A stretch of 64,000 bases of DNA from Egbenema bharatensis (GCF_048077055.1 NZ_CP182236.1:6076001-6140000), one strand, 5' to 3'; counted from the first letter of the stretch, positions 17,851-27,292 are shown. The notes: generated from the letters alone by a model not told the origin. A program made the numbers and translations.

Positions 17851-20800
17851 ATGGTTTCCGATCCAGCACTACAACAATCTGCTTTCTCTAAACAGTTTCA
17901 AGAATTTCATGTGAATCCCGTAACCGAAGACGATGCGGCTGACGGTACATTTGCGCACCCCTTTCGTACCATTACCCATGCTCTGCGGCAAATTTCTGGG
18001 GGGATTGCCATTCTTCGCTTAGATCCAGGCATCTATAGCACCGCAACGGGAGAAGTTTTTCCCCTGATCATTCCACCTCAAACATCACTGCTGGGCAATC
18101 CCCGATCGCGGCAAAACCTGACTCGTTCCGCATCTCGTTCTGAATCAGATTCTCCTTCAGAATCATCTTCAGATTCTCCTTTGGATCCACGTTTTGAGCA
18201 TTGTATCCTGATTCGGGGCGGTGGAAGGTATGACAGTCCGGGCTATGGTGCGCAAAATGTGGCGATCGTCCTGCAAGAAAACGCGCTGCTGCGAGACTTA
18301 ATCATTATCAATTCCAATGACAAAGGCACCGGGATCTGGCTGGAAGATCAGCCCGCTGGAGTGGCATCCTGCCAGATGCTTCAGTGTGGACGAGAGGGCA
18401 TGTTGGTGACGGGATTAGCCAACCCGGTGATTACCGACTGTCGCTTTGCAGAGAATACGGCCAGTGGTTTAACCTTCATGGGCAATGCCAGGGGCGAAAT
18501 CCGACGTTGTGGGGGGCAAGGCAATCGGTTTGGTCTGGTGATCAGTGATGCAGCAGCTCCTTTTGTCGTCGATAACCAGTGGGTGCAGAATCGATCGGGA
18601 ATCGTGGTGTCGGGAGCCTCCCGCCCGGTGCTGCGACAGAATCAGATTGCCCAAAACCATCAAGAGGGGCTGGCGGTTTTCCATCAGGCTCAACCCGATC
18701 TGGGGCACAGATTTGATCCAGCCGGCAATCACTTCAGCCAAAACGGAGCAGCCGATCTGCGCAATGCCACGCTGCGATCGCTCACCTCCGTCGGGAATCA
18801 TCTCACGCTTTCAGGCATTCAGGGTTCCGTCCAACTCCTTCCCAGCCATGCTGCTGGTCACCCCACGCCCATCGTATCTCCCCCCCGCAAGCGCGCTCCT
18901 CTCAGTGCTAAACTCTGTCCCATCACGCCGCCTGCCCCTTCTCCGCCGCTGCTCCCCACGCCTGCAACAATTCCCTCCGACATAACAGGGCACTGGGCAG
19001 AAAGCTTTATTCATGCTCTGCTGGCGCATCAGGCGATCGAGTCTCCCCTGGAACCATTTCATCCCGATGATCCCATTATTTACTCCCAGTTTGCCGCATG
19101 GCTCACCCAACATTTTTCGGGGTCAATCTCTGAACAGTCCATTGCTCCCTCAGAACCCCTGAATCGACTTCAGGCAATTCTGATGCTGGTGCAAGCACTG
19201 GAACTAGAGGGAGCCAATCCGGATGAACTATTGATCTATAGCGATCGATCCCAAATTCCCAGCGGAACGGTAAGGGCCGTAGCCGCTGCAACCCACCATC
19301 AGCTCATCGTTCTACCTCAAAGCACCTCTGCCGTTTCCTCCTCTGCCCTGCGCCTGCATCCCTTTGCCCCGCTGACTCGCGCTGAAGCCGCCGCGATGCT
19401 GTATCAGGGACTGGTTTGGCAGAGGCAACTGAAGCCGATCGCTTCTTCCCACATCGTTCAGCCCCAGCCAGCCGTGGCATTTGCCGATAGTTACGATCAC
19501 TGGGCCAGGGAATTGATTCAGGAAACCGTTTGTCAGGGAATCCTGGCAGGCTTACCCCACGGCCAGTTTGCCCCCGATCGCCCAATGACTCGCGCCGAGT
19601 ATGCTGAAGTCCTGGTTCGTTTATTTGAACCGGAGGTGGAACGTCCTGCCGCTGGCTTTAGTGATGTCAGGGAGTCTCACCAGCAGGCGATCGATCGAGT
19701 GTATCAGGGGCAATTGATGGGGGGATTTGCCGATGGAACGTTTCGTCCCGATCAACCGATTACGCGGGTGCAGGTCTTACTCTCCCTGGTGAAGGGGTTG
19801 AAGTGTCCTGCGGCAGATTTGCAGCTTTTAAAGCGATATGCCGACCAAGCAACCATTCCCAGGGCAACCCGTCCAGCGGTGGCTGCTGCAACAGCAAACT
19901 GGCTGGTGGTGAACTATCCCCGGTTAACCCAGCTTCAACCCAATCGAGCCGCAACCCGTGCTGAAGTGGCTGCAATGGCGTATCAGGCATTGGTACGATT
20001 AGGGCGATCGGCTCCCCTGGCTTCTCCCTACCTGATTGATCCGGGGAATCCTGAGCAGCATCAACAGTTCAGAACCCCGATCGTAGTGGTACTGGATCCA
20101 GGGCACGGTGGACAGGATTTTGGCGTGGTCAATGCTAACCCACTTCAGGTTCAGAATGAGGTGCCACCCTCCCCCGCATCAGCAGCGTCACCAGAATTGT
20201 CAGAGCTATCAGAACTATCAGAACTATCAGAATTATCACCTCAATTCCCGCCCGGATTTTCCCCAGATTTTCCGCTCCAGCCTGCCATGCCGCCTTCCAG
20301 ATCCCAACAACCGTCTGAAATGATGCCGCCTGGAACAATGCCGCCTGGAACAATGCCGCCCGGAACAATGCCGCCCGGAATGATGCCACCTGGAACAATG
20401 CCGCCTGGAATGATGCCATCCCAACCGACTGGGTTTAGCAGGATGCCACCGCCTGTTCTGCGAGAAAAAGAGATTGTGTTATCGATCGCTCGAAAAACGG
20501 CCGAACATCTTGGAGCGGAAGGGATTCGAGTCATCTTGACTCGTACAGACGATCGCACTCTCGATCTGGCAACCAGAACCCAACAAATCCACCAATCCAA
20601 CGCTGATTTACTGGTCAGTCTCCACATCAACGGTGCGCCCAATCAACCCGATATCAACGGTTTGGAAACTTACTATTATGCTGATTCTCGTAACCCTAAT
20701 GCGGCAGAAAGTGTCCGACTGGCCTGTGCGCTGCATCGCACCATCCTGGATGCAGTGGATATTCCCGATCGAAAAGTTCATTCCGCCTCTTTCTACCTGC

Positions 20801-20955
20801 TGCGAGCCGCCGACCTGACCGCTGCCCATGTCGAGTTGGGCTATCTCACGGGAAAAGTTGACGCGGCTAATTTCACCCGCTCAGATTATTGCCTCCATCT
20901 GGCAGAAACGATCGCCCAGGGCATTTTGCGATATGTTCGTACGTTTGGGGTTTGA
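17851..20955 (+). CDS. Composite envelope protein: DUF1565/beta-helix, SLH repeats and N-acetylmuramoyl-L-alanine amidase with a large catalytic-domain insert
   Basis: A 1034-residue protein (start ATG 17851; GTG 17776 lies in a repeat and is rejected). Order: DUF1565-type start (DDAADGTFAHPFRTITHAL) and a right-handed beta-helix (to about 330); a Pro-rich linker; three SLH-like segments (about 375-480, 540-600, 605-720; e.g. ITGHWAESFIHAL, FADSYDHWARELI) expected to bind envelope polymers; then an Amidase_3 zinc domain (745-1034). Zinc and catalytic residues are visible: H752 in LDPGHGG, E872 in REKE, H925 in SLHING, and a late Glu in HVELGYL. About 120 residues separate H752 from E872, where the family normally has about 15; the insert holds SEL repeats and MPPGT/MPPGM repeats. 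No signal peptide is evident, which is odd for an envelope enzyme. Confidence 0.82.
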   Translation: MVSDPALQQSAFSKQFQEFHVNPVTEDDAADGTFAHPFRTITHALRQISGGIAILRLDPGIYSTATGEVFPLIIPPQTSLLGNPRSRQNLTRSASRSESDSPSESSSDSPLDPRFEHCILIRGGGRYDSPGYGAQNVAIVLQENALLRDLIIINSNDKGTGIWLEDQPAGVASCQMLQCGREGMLVTGLANPVITDCRFAENTASGLTFMGNARGEIRRCGGQGNRFGLVISDAAAPFVVDNQWVQNRSGIVVSGASRPVLRQNQIAQNHQEGLAVFHQAQPDLGHRFDPAGNHFSQNGAADLRNATLRSLTSVGNHLTLSGIQGSVQLLPSHAAGHPTPIVSPPRKRAPLSAKLCPITPPAPSPPLLPTPATIPSDITGHWAESFIHALLAHQAIESPLEPFHPDDPIIYSQFAAWLTQHFSGSISEQSIAPSEPLNRLQAILMLVQALELEGANPDELLIYSDRSQIPSGTVRAVAAATHHQLIVLPQSTSAVSSSALRLHPFAPLTRAEAAAMLYQGLVWQRQLKPIASSHIVQPQPAVAFADSYDHWARELIQETVCQGILAGLPHGQFAPDRPMTRAEYAEVLVRLFEPEVERPAAGFSDVRESHQQAIDRVYQGQLMGGFADGTFRPDQPITRVQVLLSLVKGLKCPAADLQLLKRYADQATIPRATRPAVAAATANWLVVNYPRLTQLQPNRAATRAEVAAMAYQALVRLGRSAPLASPYLIDPGNPEQHQQFRTPIVVVLDPGHGGQDFGVVNANPLQVQNEVPPSPASAASPELSELSELSELSELSPQFPPGFSPDFPLQPAMPPSRSQQPSEMMPPGTMPPGTMPPGTMPPGMMPPGTMPPGMMPSQPTGFSRMPPPVLREKEIVLSIARKTAEHLGAEGIRVILTRTDDRTLDLATRTQQIHQSNADLLVSLHINGAPNQPDINGLETYYYADSRNPNAAESVRLACALHRTILDAVDIPDRKVHSASFYLLRAADLTAAHVELGYLTGKVDAANFTRSDYCLHLAETIAQGILRYVRTFGV

Positions 20956-21090
20956 ACCAGGTTTTTGAATCTCCGTTGAAGTTCCCTTGAAGCTTGGCTA
21001 AAGGTTGGCTAAAAGTCGGTGGATGTGAGGATTGCCTCAAGATGGGCACTCTATACTCGGAAGATGAAGCTTGCTCAAGGGTGAAAAGTT

Positions 21091-21801
21091 ATGGCAACGA
21101 GAAGAGCCGATCGACGTACCAGTTCCTATGACAATACTGTGAAAAATCCACAGTCGAAGAAAGTAGAACCGCTCTCCTCCCATGAATTGAGGCAATTGTT
21201 GTTAACGGTGCGATCTCAAAAAGATGAATTGCAGCAGAAGGTTCAAGAAACCGAGCAACGAGCAGAACAAACCCAACATTTGTATTTAGCAGAGCAAGGG
21301 AAATATCAATCAACGCTCACCCTGTATCAGGAAGAGCAGAAGAAATATGAATCAACCCTGACGCTGTACGAAGAAGCGCAAACTCAGGTGCAGTCTTACC
21401 TGGCACTGTACGATCAGGAAAAAGCCCGCAGCAGTGAGCTATTGGTTAAATATGAAACGGCTCAGACGGAACGCGATCGATACCTGACGCTGTACGAAGA
21501 AACGAAAGCTGAACTCAAATTTGAACGCCGATCGAAGGCTGGGATCAAGGGCTGGGAAACTCGTCGTAAGCGGGAAAATGAGCGGCTGAAGCAAGAAATT
21601 GGTGAGATGTCCGTTCTGCTGAGAGATTCCATTGCCCGAAGAGATTCAGCAATTGGTAACTTAGAAGAGTTAGCCAATCGAATGGATCGGATTCAAAATC
21701 TGGTTGACTCGGTGGAAGGCAGTTCTGGGGATACTCCTGTAAACCTGGTACAAAAATTTAAGCGCATCTGGCAAGCCATCCAGGACATCCTGGCAGAATA
21801 G
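21091..21801 (+). CDS. Coiled-coil protein with 14-residue tyrosine repeats
   Basis: A 236-residue protein. The region 30-190 is a predicted coiled coil rich in Glu, Gln and Lys. Within it tyrosines recur exactly every 14 residues (Y65, 79, 93, 107, 121, 135), mostly as LTLY or LALY followed by an acidic stretch: six two-heptad repeats. A basic N-terminus (MATRRADRRTSS) and basic patch (RRSKAGIKGWETRRKRENERLK) could bind nucleic acid or membrane. No domain recognised. The next gene follows after 27 bp, so the two likely form an operon. Confidence 0.65.
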   Translation: MATRRADRRTSSYDNTVKNPQSKKVEPLSSHELRQLLLTVRSQKDELQQKVQETEQRAEQTQHLYLAEQGKYQSTLTLYQEEQKKYESTLTLYEEAQTQVQSYLALYDQEKARSSELLVKYETAQTERDRYLTLYEETKAELKFERRSKAGIKGWETRRKRENERLKQEIGEMSVLLRDSIARRDSAIGNLEELANRMDRIQNLVDSVEGSSGDTPVNLVQKFKRIWQAIQDILAE

Positions 21802-21828
21802 AGACTCGCACAACAGAGAAGCATTCGC

Positions 21829-22398
21829 ATGAGTGATCAGTCAGCTCCCCTGGTTCCAACTTCGGTTGTTCCTGATTCCAGTTCTCCAACCGCTCGAAAA
21901 ACCACATTGGGCGATCGCATTCGCCACTTAGCTCAACAACTCCGCCAGGAAGATCAGATCCAAATCAAAGCAACTTCTCGTATCCTGGGAGCCGCAGCCC
22001 AATTGGCCGAAAATCACGATCGGCTGATTGATGAGGTGGTTGAGATGGTGGAGGAAGACCTGGATCAGCAAGCCCCAACCCCGCAAGCCCCAACTCCGCC
22101 GCAACCCTATACCGTCGAACAACTCCAACAGCAGTTCGGCAAATTCAGTGATGCGAAAGCTCATTTTGGTATCAAAGCAGCAAGTTGGGCGGCACTGGTG
22201 GATAAATTGAATCAACCCTGGCGGCAGCAAAGGACAGATACTCGTCATCCTTCCCCACCTTCCGCCCCTTCCCCCTCCCGCTCTCCATCCTCCCAGGATG
22301 CTGTCCTGCAACGGCTAGAGGCGATCGAACGGGAGATTCAAACTTTGCGAGGCGAGATGGCGCAGGTGTTGAGCCTCCTGAAGGCTTTAGGAAACTAG
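21829..22398 (+). CDS. Hypothetical protein with C-terminal coiled coil
   Basis: A 189-residue protein with a helical N-terminal part (LGDRIRHLAQQLRQEDQ), Pro-rich linkers (APTPQAPTPP; PSPPSAPSPSRSPSS), a middle PYTVEQLQQQFGKFSDAK segment and a C-terminal coiled coil (LQRLEAIEREIQTLRGEMAQ). It follows the tyrosine-repeat protein by 27 bp, and the two coiled coils may interact. Its stop overlaps the end of the convergent gene by 12 bp. Function unknown. Confidence 0.65.
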   Translation: MSDQSAPLVPTSVVPDSSSPTARKTTLGDRIRHLAQQLRQEDQIQIKATSRILGAAAQLAENHDRLIDEVVEMVEEDLDQQAPTPQAPTPPQPYTVEQLQQQFGKFSDAKAHFGIKAASWAALVDKLNQPWRQQRTDTRHPSPPSAPSPSRSPSSQDAVLQRLEAIEREIQTLRGEMAQVLSLLKALGN

Positions 22399-22650
22399 AG
22401 CCAGGTATTGAGTGAGATCTGCGATCGTCGAGAAATCTAAAATTGCTTCCCCCAAATCCTCCAATTGAGTGACTGATAGCTCTCTCACCTGCATCTCAAC
22501 TTCAGAATCAAACTCCCCAAACTTGCGTCTGAGCAACCGCAGCGTGTAATTCAGTGCCTCTCGTTGGGATCCTTCTGCCTGCCCCTGCTGAAGTCCCTGC
22601 TGAAGTCCCTGCTGAAGTCCCTGCTCCATCCAACTGGTCACAATTTCCAT
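22387..22650 (-). CDS. Short DUF4351-type protein, nuclease part missing
   Basis: An 87-residue protein with CAGGAGGG just before the ATG. It begins MEIVTSWMEQ, then repeats GLQQ three times, then reads ALNYTLRLLRRKFGEFD...LEDLGEAILDFSTIADL. This matches the C-terminal tail (DUF4351) of cyanobacterial Rpn-like PD-(D/E)XK proteins, whose usual 200-residue nuclease part is absent. It may be a remnant, although the good ribosome-binding site suggests it is translated. Twelve bases downstream of 22663-22941 in the same operon. Confidence 0.55.
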   Translation of the reverse strand: MEIVTSWMEQGLQQGLQQGLQQGQAEGSQREALNYTLRLLRRKFGEFDSEVEMQVRELSVTQLEDLGEAILDFSTIADLTQYLALVS

Positions 22651-22662
22651 AAGTCCCTCCTG

Positions 22663-22941
22663 CTATAGCACAGAATTGTTCTGTGATTCTCCTGAATGCA
22701 GTTGCTTTTGGGCAGATTGAATTCTCACCTGAGATTCCAACATTCGTGCCTGACGATCCAAACGCTGCGCCTCAAATTCTTCCAACCGTTGTAGCTTCTC
22801 TTCTGCGCTGACGTAGGCTTCAAAGTCTCCCTTTGTCTCTGCCTCCTGACGTTGCAACACAAGGACTTCATACAGCAAATTTGCCTCAGAACCATCTACC
22901 ACCTGATTCAGGGCGGGTACTCCTTCCAAATTCAGTTCCAT
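22663..22941 (-). CDS. Small helical hypothetical protein
   Basis: A 92-residue charged, all-helical protein (MELNLEGVPALNQVVDGSE, then a Glu/Gln/Arg-rich coil). GGAGG lies about 13 bases before the ATG. It is the first gene of a two-gene unit with the DUF4351-type fragment. No domain recognised. Confidence 0.5.
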   Translation of the reverse strand: MELNLEGVPALNQVVDGSEANLLYEVLVLQRQEAETKGDFEAYVSAEEKLQRLEEFEAQRLDRQARMLESQVRIQSAQKQLHSGESQNNSVL

Positions 22942-23000
22942 TGCGTCTGCGATCGCCTCCAGGGATGTATTGAACCTCAGTAGATCACAAACCTTGTTTA

Positions 23001-23087
23001 GATCCCCCCTAGCCCCCCTTGAAAAGGGGGGAACCGAGCCGAAGAGGGGTTGAAGTCCCCCTTTTTAAGGGGGATTTAGGGGGATCA
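23001..23087 (+). repeat. Family B palindromic repeat pair
   Basis: GATCCCCCCTAGCCCCCC, AAAAGGGGGG, then GTCCCCCTTTTTAAGGGGG and TTTAGGGGGATC. These form two G/C-rich palindromes facing each other. The same element flanks the intact IS at 49206-50690. Confidence 0.8.
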
Positions 23088-23255
23088 ACCCCAGGGTTCA
23101 CTGTGAAATGAACCCATTTTAGATCTACTGAACCTATCTTCATGGGCTTTGGCTGCCTTTACAACCGAAACTCCAGCCTCGAATAAGCGATCGTTCAAAT
23201 CCCTTATAGTGAAAGTAACGCCGTTCGATCGCATAACTAGTACCGCACTGATTCT

Positions 23256-24236
23256 ATGGCATTTATCCATATTCCCAAATCCTGGCAGTTACCAGAAAAA
23301 ATGGCAACACCTGAAGCCGTTTTCTTAAATCGTCGAAAATTTATTAAAGGGTTCGCTGGCTTTAGCATTGCTGGGTCAGCATTGGCTCTGGCAGGATGCC
23401 AAACGCAAGTTGCAGATGGAGAGGAAGCACTACAGGGAATCAAGTCGCTCAATGCCAGATTGAATCCCACCTTTGCTGATGCCGATCGCACTGTAACGAA
23501 TCAGATCCTGGCAGCAACTTACAACAACTTTTATGAGTTTGGTGGCTCAAAGCATATCTGGCAAAATGCTCAGGCCTTGCCCACAGAACCGTGGCAGTTA
23601 GAGGTAACGGGCTTAGTCAATCAGCCTCGCACCTACGATCTGGATGATTTGTTGTCTACCTTTCCCCTAGAGGAGCGCGTTTATCGGTTTCGCTGCGTGG
23701 AAGCCTGGGCGATGGTGGTTCCCTGGTTAGGGTTTCCCATGAATGCCATCCTCGAAGCCGCAGATCCCACTTCAGACGCTAAGTTCGTCCAGTTTACGTC
23801 CTACTACGATCCGCAGGTTACAAAGGGGCCAACCTTTCCACCGTCGCAGTTTTTGCCATTCCCCTACACTGAAGGACTGCGAATTGAGGAAATGGCCAAT
23901 GATCTGGCGTTTTTTGCCGTTGGGATTTATGGACACACATTACCCAAGCAGCACGGCGCACCGATCCGGGCGGTACTGCCCTGGAAGTATGGCTTTAAGG
24001 GGGCAAAGTCGATCGTCAAAATTGAGTTTGTGGCCGAACAGCCCGCGACCTTTTGGAACACGATTAGCCCCGGTGAGTACAAGTTTGAAGCCAACGTAGA
24101 ACCCGATGTACCCCATCCGCGCTGGTCGCAAAGACAGGAACGCCTGATTGGGCCAGGCTCTCAGTTTGAATGGGAACAGGTTCCCACCCTTCTGTACAAC
24201 GGGTATGGGGATTATGTGGCAGATTTATATGCGTAA
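23256..24236 (+). CDS. msrP: Protein-methionine-sulfoxide reductase catalytic subunit (molybdopterin)
   Basis: A 326-residue YedY/MsrP-type enzyme that reduces methionine sulfoxide in exported proteins using a molybdopterin cofactor. A Tat-type signal is present (RRKFIKG at 26-32, then a hydrophobic stretch to AGC at 48). The Mo-ligating cysteine is C147 in RFRCVEAW. Further family segments are NFYEFGGSK, KHIWQNAQ, LPFPYTEGLR, YGHTLPKQHGAPIRAVLPWKYGFK and PHPRWSQ. The heme partner MsrQ is not adjacent. The start at 23256 gives a long pre-Tat segment; ATG 23301 (MATPEAVFLNRRKF) would give a more usual signal length. Confidence 0.9.
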   Translation: MAFIHIPKSWQLPEKMATPEAVFLNRRKFIKGFAGFSIAGSALALAGCQTQVADGEEALQGIKSLNARLNPTFADADRTVTNQILAATYNNFYEFGGSKHIWQNAQALPTEPWQLEVTGLVNQPRTYDLDDLLSTFPLEERVYRFRCVEAWAMVVPWLGFPMNAILEAADPTSDAKFVQFTSYYDPQVTKGPTFPPSQFLPFPYTEGLRIEEMANDLAFFAVGIYGHTLPKQHGAPIRAVLPWKYGFKGAKSIVKIEFVAEQPATFWNTISPGEYKFEANVEPDVPHPRWSQRQERLIGPGSQFEWEQVPTLLYNGYGDYVADLYA

Positions 24237-24275
24237 CAATTGTGGGTCAGCGATCGCCTGTACCTGAACCAGGCT

Positions 24276-25910
24276 TTACTCACCGTTGCTTTGAGCTTGC
24301 CAGAAGGGATAGGGATCACCGCGCAGTCCGGAACGTTCTCGAAATTCAGTAACCGTATAGCCTTGAGCTGCAACCCGATCGCGTAATTCATCGCTGGGAG
24401 TCAGCAAGTAGATGGGATCAAATCCGTCTGCAATGGTGATCTGATCGGGATCTCTGGCAAGCTGAAAGGCAATGTCTGGTCGGAGCCAGGTGGCAAAGGC
24501 CAGGGTATCGACGATCGGCCCATCGCTAATCAGGAGGGGATTGGCAGCTTGATTGATAACTTCAGAAACGGGGATAAAGTAAGCACTGCGGTAGGGGCTT
24601 TTGCTCCAGGGCACAGCGGATTGACTGATGGACATATTGGCAAACACATTTGCTGAAACCACTGCCACCATGATTAGCCGCCATACTTGCTGCCCCCAGG
24701 TTCTTGCCCACACGGCCTGCGTTGCAAAGACAAACGCCAGGGACATCTGAATCCCAAGCACGGCCGGCAGCAGGTAGCGAATTCGGGTCGATCGCCGTCC
24801 TCCCCATAGCAGATCTGGAACTGCCAGGGTCAGAAACAGGGTGGCAATGATCAGAATAATGAACAGCCAGGCGCGTTTGGGAGCCTTACGCCAGAGAAAT
24901 CCGACAGAAACTCCAGACAGCAGCACAAAAATCCCATTGGCAGATCCCAGGTCTCGATCGACGAAAATCCGGCTGGCGTTGAGGAACCAACTGTCAATTA
25001 CCCTGGACATGGAAATGGCTTGACCCAGAGATACGGTGGAGACTCTAACGGTTTCCAGGTTATTGAACAGCAGAACAATCCAGGGAGAAAGTAGCAGAAA
25101 GGCAATGCCAGCAGTCATGCCATAGGACAAAACCGATCGATTGATGCGTCCCTTAACCCGAAGCGGCTCAGTCAGCCCCACATACAGTCCCTGAGCCAGT
25201 ACCACCAGGCTAAACAACAGGTGGGTGTAGAGTCCGGCCGTGATGGTGACTCCGTACAGCAGCCAGCCCAACCGTTTTCTCCCATGCCCTCCCGTTTGTG
25301 CAGTTTGTCCAGTGTGTCCAGCCTGTCCAGCTTGCAATATTCGCAACAACAGAGCACTCGATAGCAGAAATAACAGGCTAAACAGGCTGTAGGGCCGGGC
25401 TTCCTGAGCGTACAGAATATGCAATGGCGAAATGGACACCAGCGCAACGGCAATCCAGGCAACCGCAGGTGATTCAAACAACAATCGGCAGAGCCAGAAC
25501 AGGCAGGGCAGCATCAACAGGCTGAACAGGGCAGCCAACAAGCGCATGGTGGTGACCGAATGACCAACCCCATCCACCCAAAGGCGGGACAGCATGAAGT
25601 AGAGGGGGGTATGCTCTGCGGTTCCCATCAGGGCATTCATGGTGTCATCCCAACCCCGATCGGGATCGGGCTGTTGATACTGTTGTAAAACTTCCGCCCG
25701 GACGACTTCCCCTGTAAATACGGCATCAATGAATTCACTACGGGTATAGCCGAGCGATCGAAGGGATGTGTTCGCCTCATCAATCCAATAAACTTTGTAA
25801 TCAATATTGTAAAACCGGAAAAAAATTCCCAGGATAATGACCAGGATCACCCCGTAGCGGAACCAGACTGGCAGCTTTTTCCACCCCTCAAACCGTCTCG
25901 CATTCATCAT
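24276..25910 (-). CDS. GT39-type integral membrane glycosyltransferase
   Basis: A 544-residue protein with about ten membrane segments, organised like dolichyl-phosphate-mannose or ArnT-type transferases that use a polyprenyl-phosphate sugar donor. The first loop has the acidic motif YWIDEANTSL; HTPLYFMLSRLW and LYAQEARPYSL follow, then a C-terminal soluble part. A short GQAGHTGQTAQTGG insert near residue 200 is low complexity. Likely adds a sugar to a lipid or protein on the outer face of the plasma membrane; donor and acceptor unknown. Convergent with msrP. Confidence 0.75.
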   Translation of the reverse strand: MMNARRFEGWKKLPVWFRYGVILVIILGIFFRFYNIDYKVYWIDEANTSLRSLGYTRSEFIDAVFTGEVVRAEVLQQYQQPDPDRGWDDTMNALMGTAEHTPLYFMLSRLWVDGVGHSVTTMRLLAALFSLLMLPCLFWLCRLLFESPAVAWIAVALVSISPLHILYAQEARPYSLFSLLFLLSSALLLRILQAGQAGHTGQTAQTGGHGRKRLGWLLYGVTITAGLYTHLLFSLVVLAQGLYVGLTEPLRVKGRINRSVLSYGMTAGIAFLLLSPWIVLLFNNLETVRVSTVSLGQAISMSRVIDSWFLNASRIFVDRDLGSANGIFVLLSGVSVGFLWRKAPKRAWLFIILIIATLFLTLAVPDLLWGGRRSTRIRYLLPAVLGIQMSLAFVFATQAVWARTWGQQVWRLIMVAVVSANVFANMSISQSAVPWSKSPYRSAYFIPVSEVINQAANPLLISDGPIVDTLAFATWLRPDIAFQLARDPDQITIADGFDPIYLLTPSDELRDRVAAQGYTVTEFRERSGLRGDPYPFWQAQSNGE

Positions 25911-26073
25911 GATGCGGTCAACTCAGTGCCCAACTAGATTAGGTTTACAATCTTCAGCAGTTTAACCGATCGCCATCCATAAACCAATGCGGGGCTAGAT
26001 TTAGAAAATCTGTCGAGTAAAATTTTATTGTGTTACGGCTGCAAATCCTACTGTTGCGAACTGTTGCAAAATT

Positions 26074-27165
26074 GTGTCACCCATTCAAAAATTTCTGATT
26101 ACCTGGTCACTGACCCTGGTTGCAAGCTGGCTGACGCTCAAAGCCTTGAGCTACGTCGGTGGATTGATCAGCCTTTTGCTGACCGCTGCCCTGATTGCGT
26201 TTTTGCTGAACTATCCGGTGACTGCCCTTAAAGCCCTCCTGCCTCGATCGATCGCTGCGGCTCTGGTCTACATTTTCAGTGCGGTCATCGTGGCTCTGCT
26301 ATTGGTCACCCTGCTGCCCCCTGTGATCAATCAGGCGCGCCAACTGATTATTAACTTCCCAGGATTACTGGAACACGCTCAGGAAACCTTAGCCCGCTTT
26401 CAGGTCTGGAGCAATGAACATAATTTGCCGCTCGATGTGGAATTTCTGACTTCCCAGTTGCTCAAACGGGTTCAGGCGATCGCCGGTTCATCCGCCAAAA
26501 CGGGGGTGAATGTTGTGTTGGGAACCTTTGACTGGGTGGTGGGCTTCATCCTGATTTTGGTGATTTCGTTCTATATGCTGATTGATGGCGATCGGTTGTG
26601 GAATTTACTTACCGGAATTCTCAATCCCATCATTCAAACCGAATTAACTGCTGCCCTCCGCCGCAACCTGCAACAGTTTGTCACGGGTCAATTGCTGCTG
26701 GGTTTGTTCATGGCAGTTACGCTAACCTGTGCCTTCTGGCTGCTGAATGTACCGTTTTTCTTGCTCTTTGCAGTGTTCATTGGGCTAATGGAACTAATTC
26801 CATTTATTGGTGCAACCCTGGGTATTGGCACGGTTACAATCGTTGTACTGTTTATCAATGTTTGGTTGGCTTTTGATGTCTTAATTGTGTCGCTGGTCAT
26901 TCAGCAAGTTAAAGATAACCTGATCGCGCCCAAACTCCTGGGCAACTTAACGGGCCTATCGCCGGTCTTGATTTTTGTCGCGTTATTAATTGGGGCTAAA
27001 GTCGGTGGACTATTGGGCGTAATTCTGGCCATTCCGCTGACAGGGGCAGCAAAAAGTTTGGCAGAGGTCATTTCCGATCCAATGCTCCCCCCGCAAACGG
27101 GTTCGTTTTTCCGCAATCCCTTACAGAGGGAAAGAAGGGTTTTGGAGATTGGCGGTGAAGATTAA
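26074..27165 (+). CDS. AI-2E family (TqsA/PerM-like) membrane transporter
   Basis: A 363-residue protein with about eight membrane segments in the family arrangement: two at the start, a long periplasmic part (about 85-150), then a block with GQLLLGLFMAVTLTC, LIPFIGATLGIG and NLIAPKLLGNLTGLSPV. The family includes putative autoinducer-2 exporters and Na+/H+ antiporters; substrate unknown here. The start is GTG 26074 (MSPIQKFLITW). No autoinducer-2 synthase (luxS) is visible nearby. Confidence 0.8.
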   Translation: MSPIQKFLITWSLTLVASWLTLKALSYVGGLISLLLTAALIAFLLNYPVTALKALLPRSIAAALVYIFSAVIVALLLVTLLPPVINQARQLIINFPGLLEHAQETLARFQVWSNEHNLPLDVEFLTSQLLKRVQAIAGSSAKTGVNVVLGTFDWVVGFILILVISFYMLIDGDRLWNLLTGILNPIIQTELTAALRRNLQQFVTGQLLLGLFMAVTLTCAFWLLNVPFFLLFAVFIGLMELIPFIGATLGIGTVTIVVLFINVWLAFDVLIVSLVIQQVKDNLIAPKLLGNLTGLSPVLIFVALLIGAKVGGLLGVILAIPLTGAAKSLAEVISDPMLPPQTGSFFRNPLQRERRVLEIGGED

Positions 27166-27166
27166 C

Positions 27167-27262
27167 CCACCCCTAGCCCCTCCCGAGAGGGGAAGTTCCG
27201 GAGAAGCCCTGTCCAAGAGGTTCGCCCAAAGATCCCCTCCTGGGAGGGGCAGGGGTGGGTTC
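27167..27262 (+). repeat. Family C inverted repeat
   Basis: CCCACCCCTAGCCCCTCCC...GAGGGG on one side and CCCTCCTGGGAGGGGCAGGGGTGGG on the other (27233-27260) form a large imperfect hairpin between convergent gene ends. A related element lies at 56556-56630. Confidence 0.75.
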
Positions 27263-27292
27263 CAGTGCTACAGAAACCGATTTAGGTGACTT

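Noticed and set aside
26074..27165. Autoinducer-2 exporter role
   Set aside because: The family name is historical, and no luxS or signalling genes are nearby.
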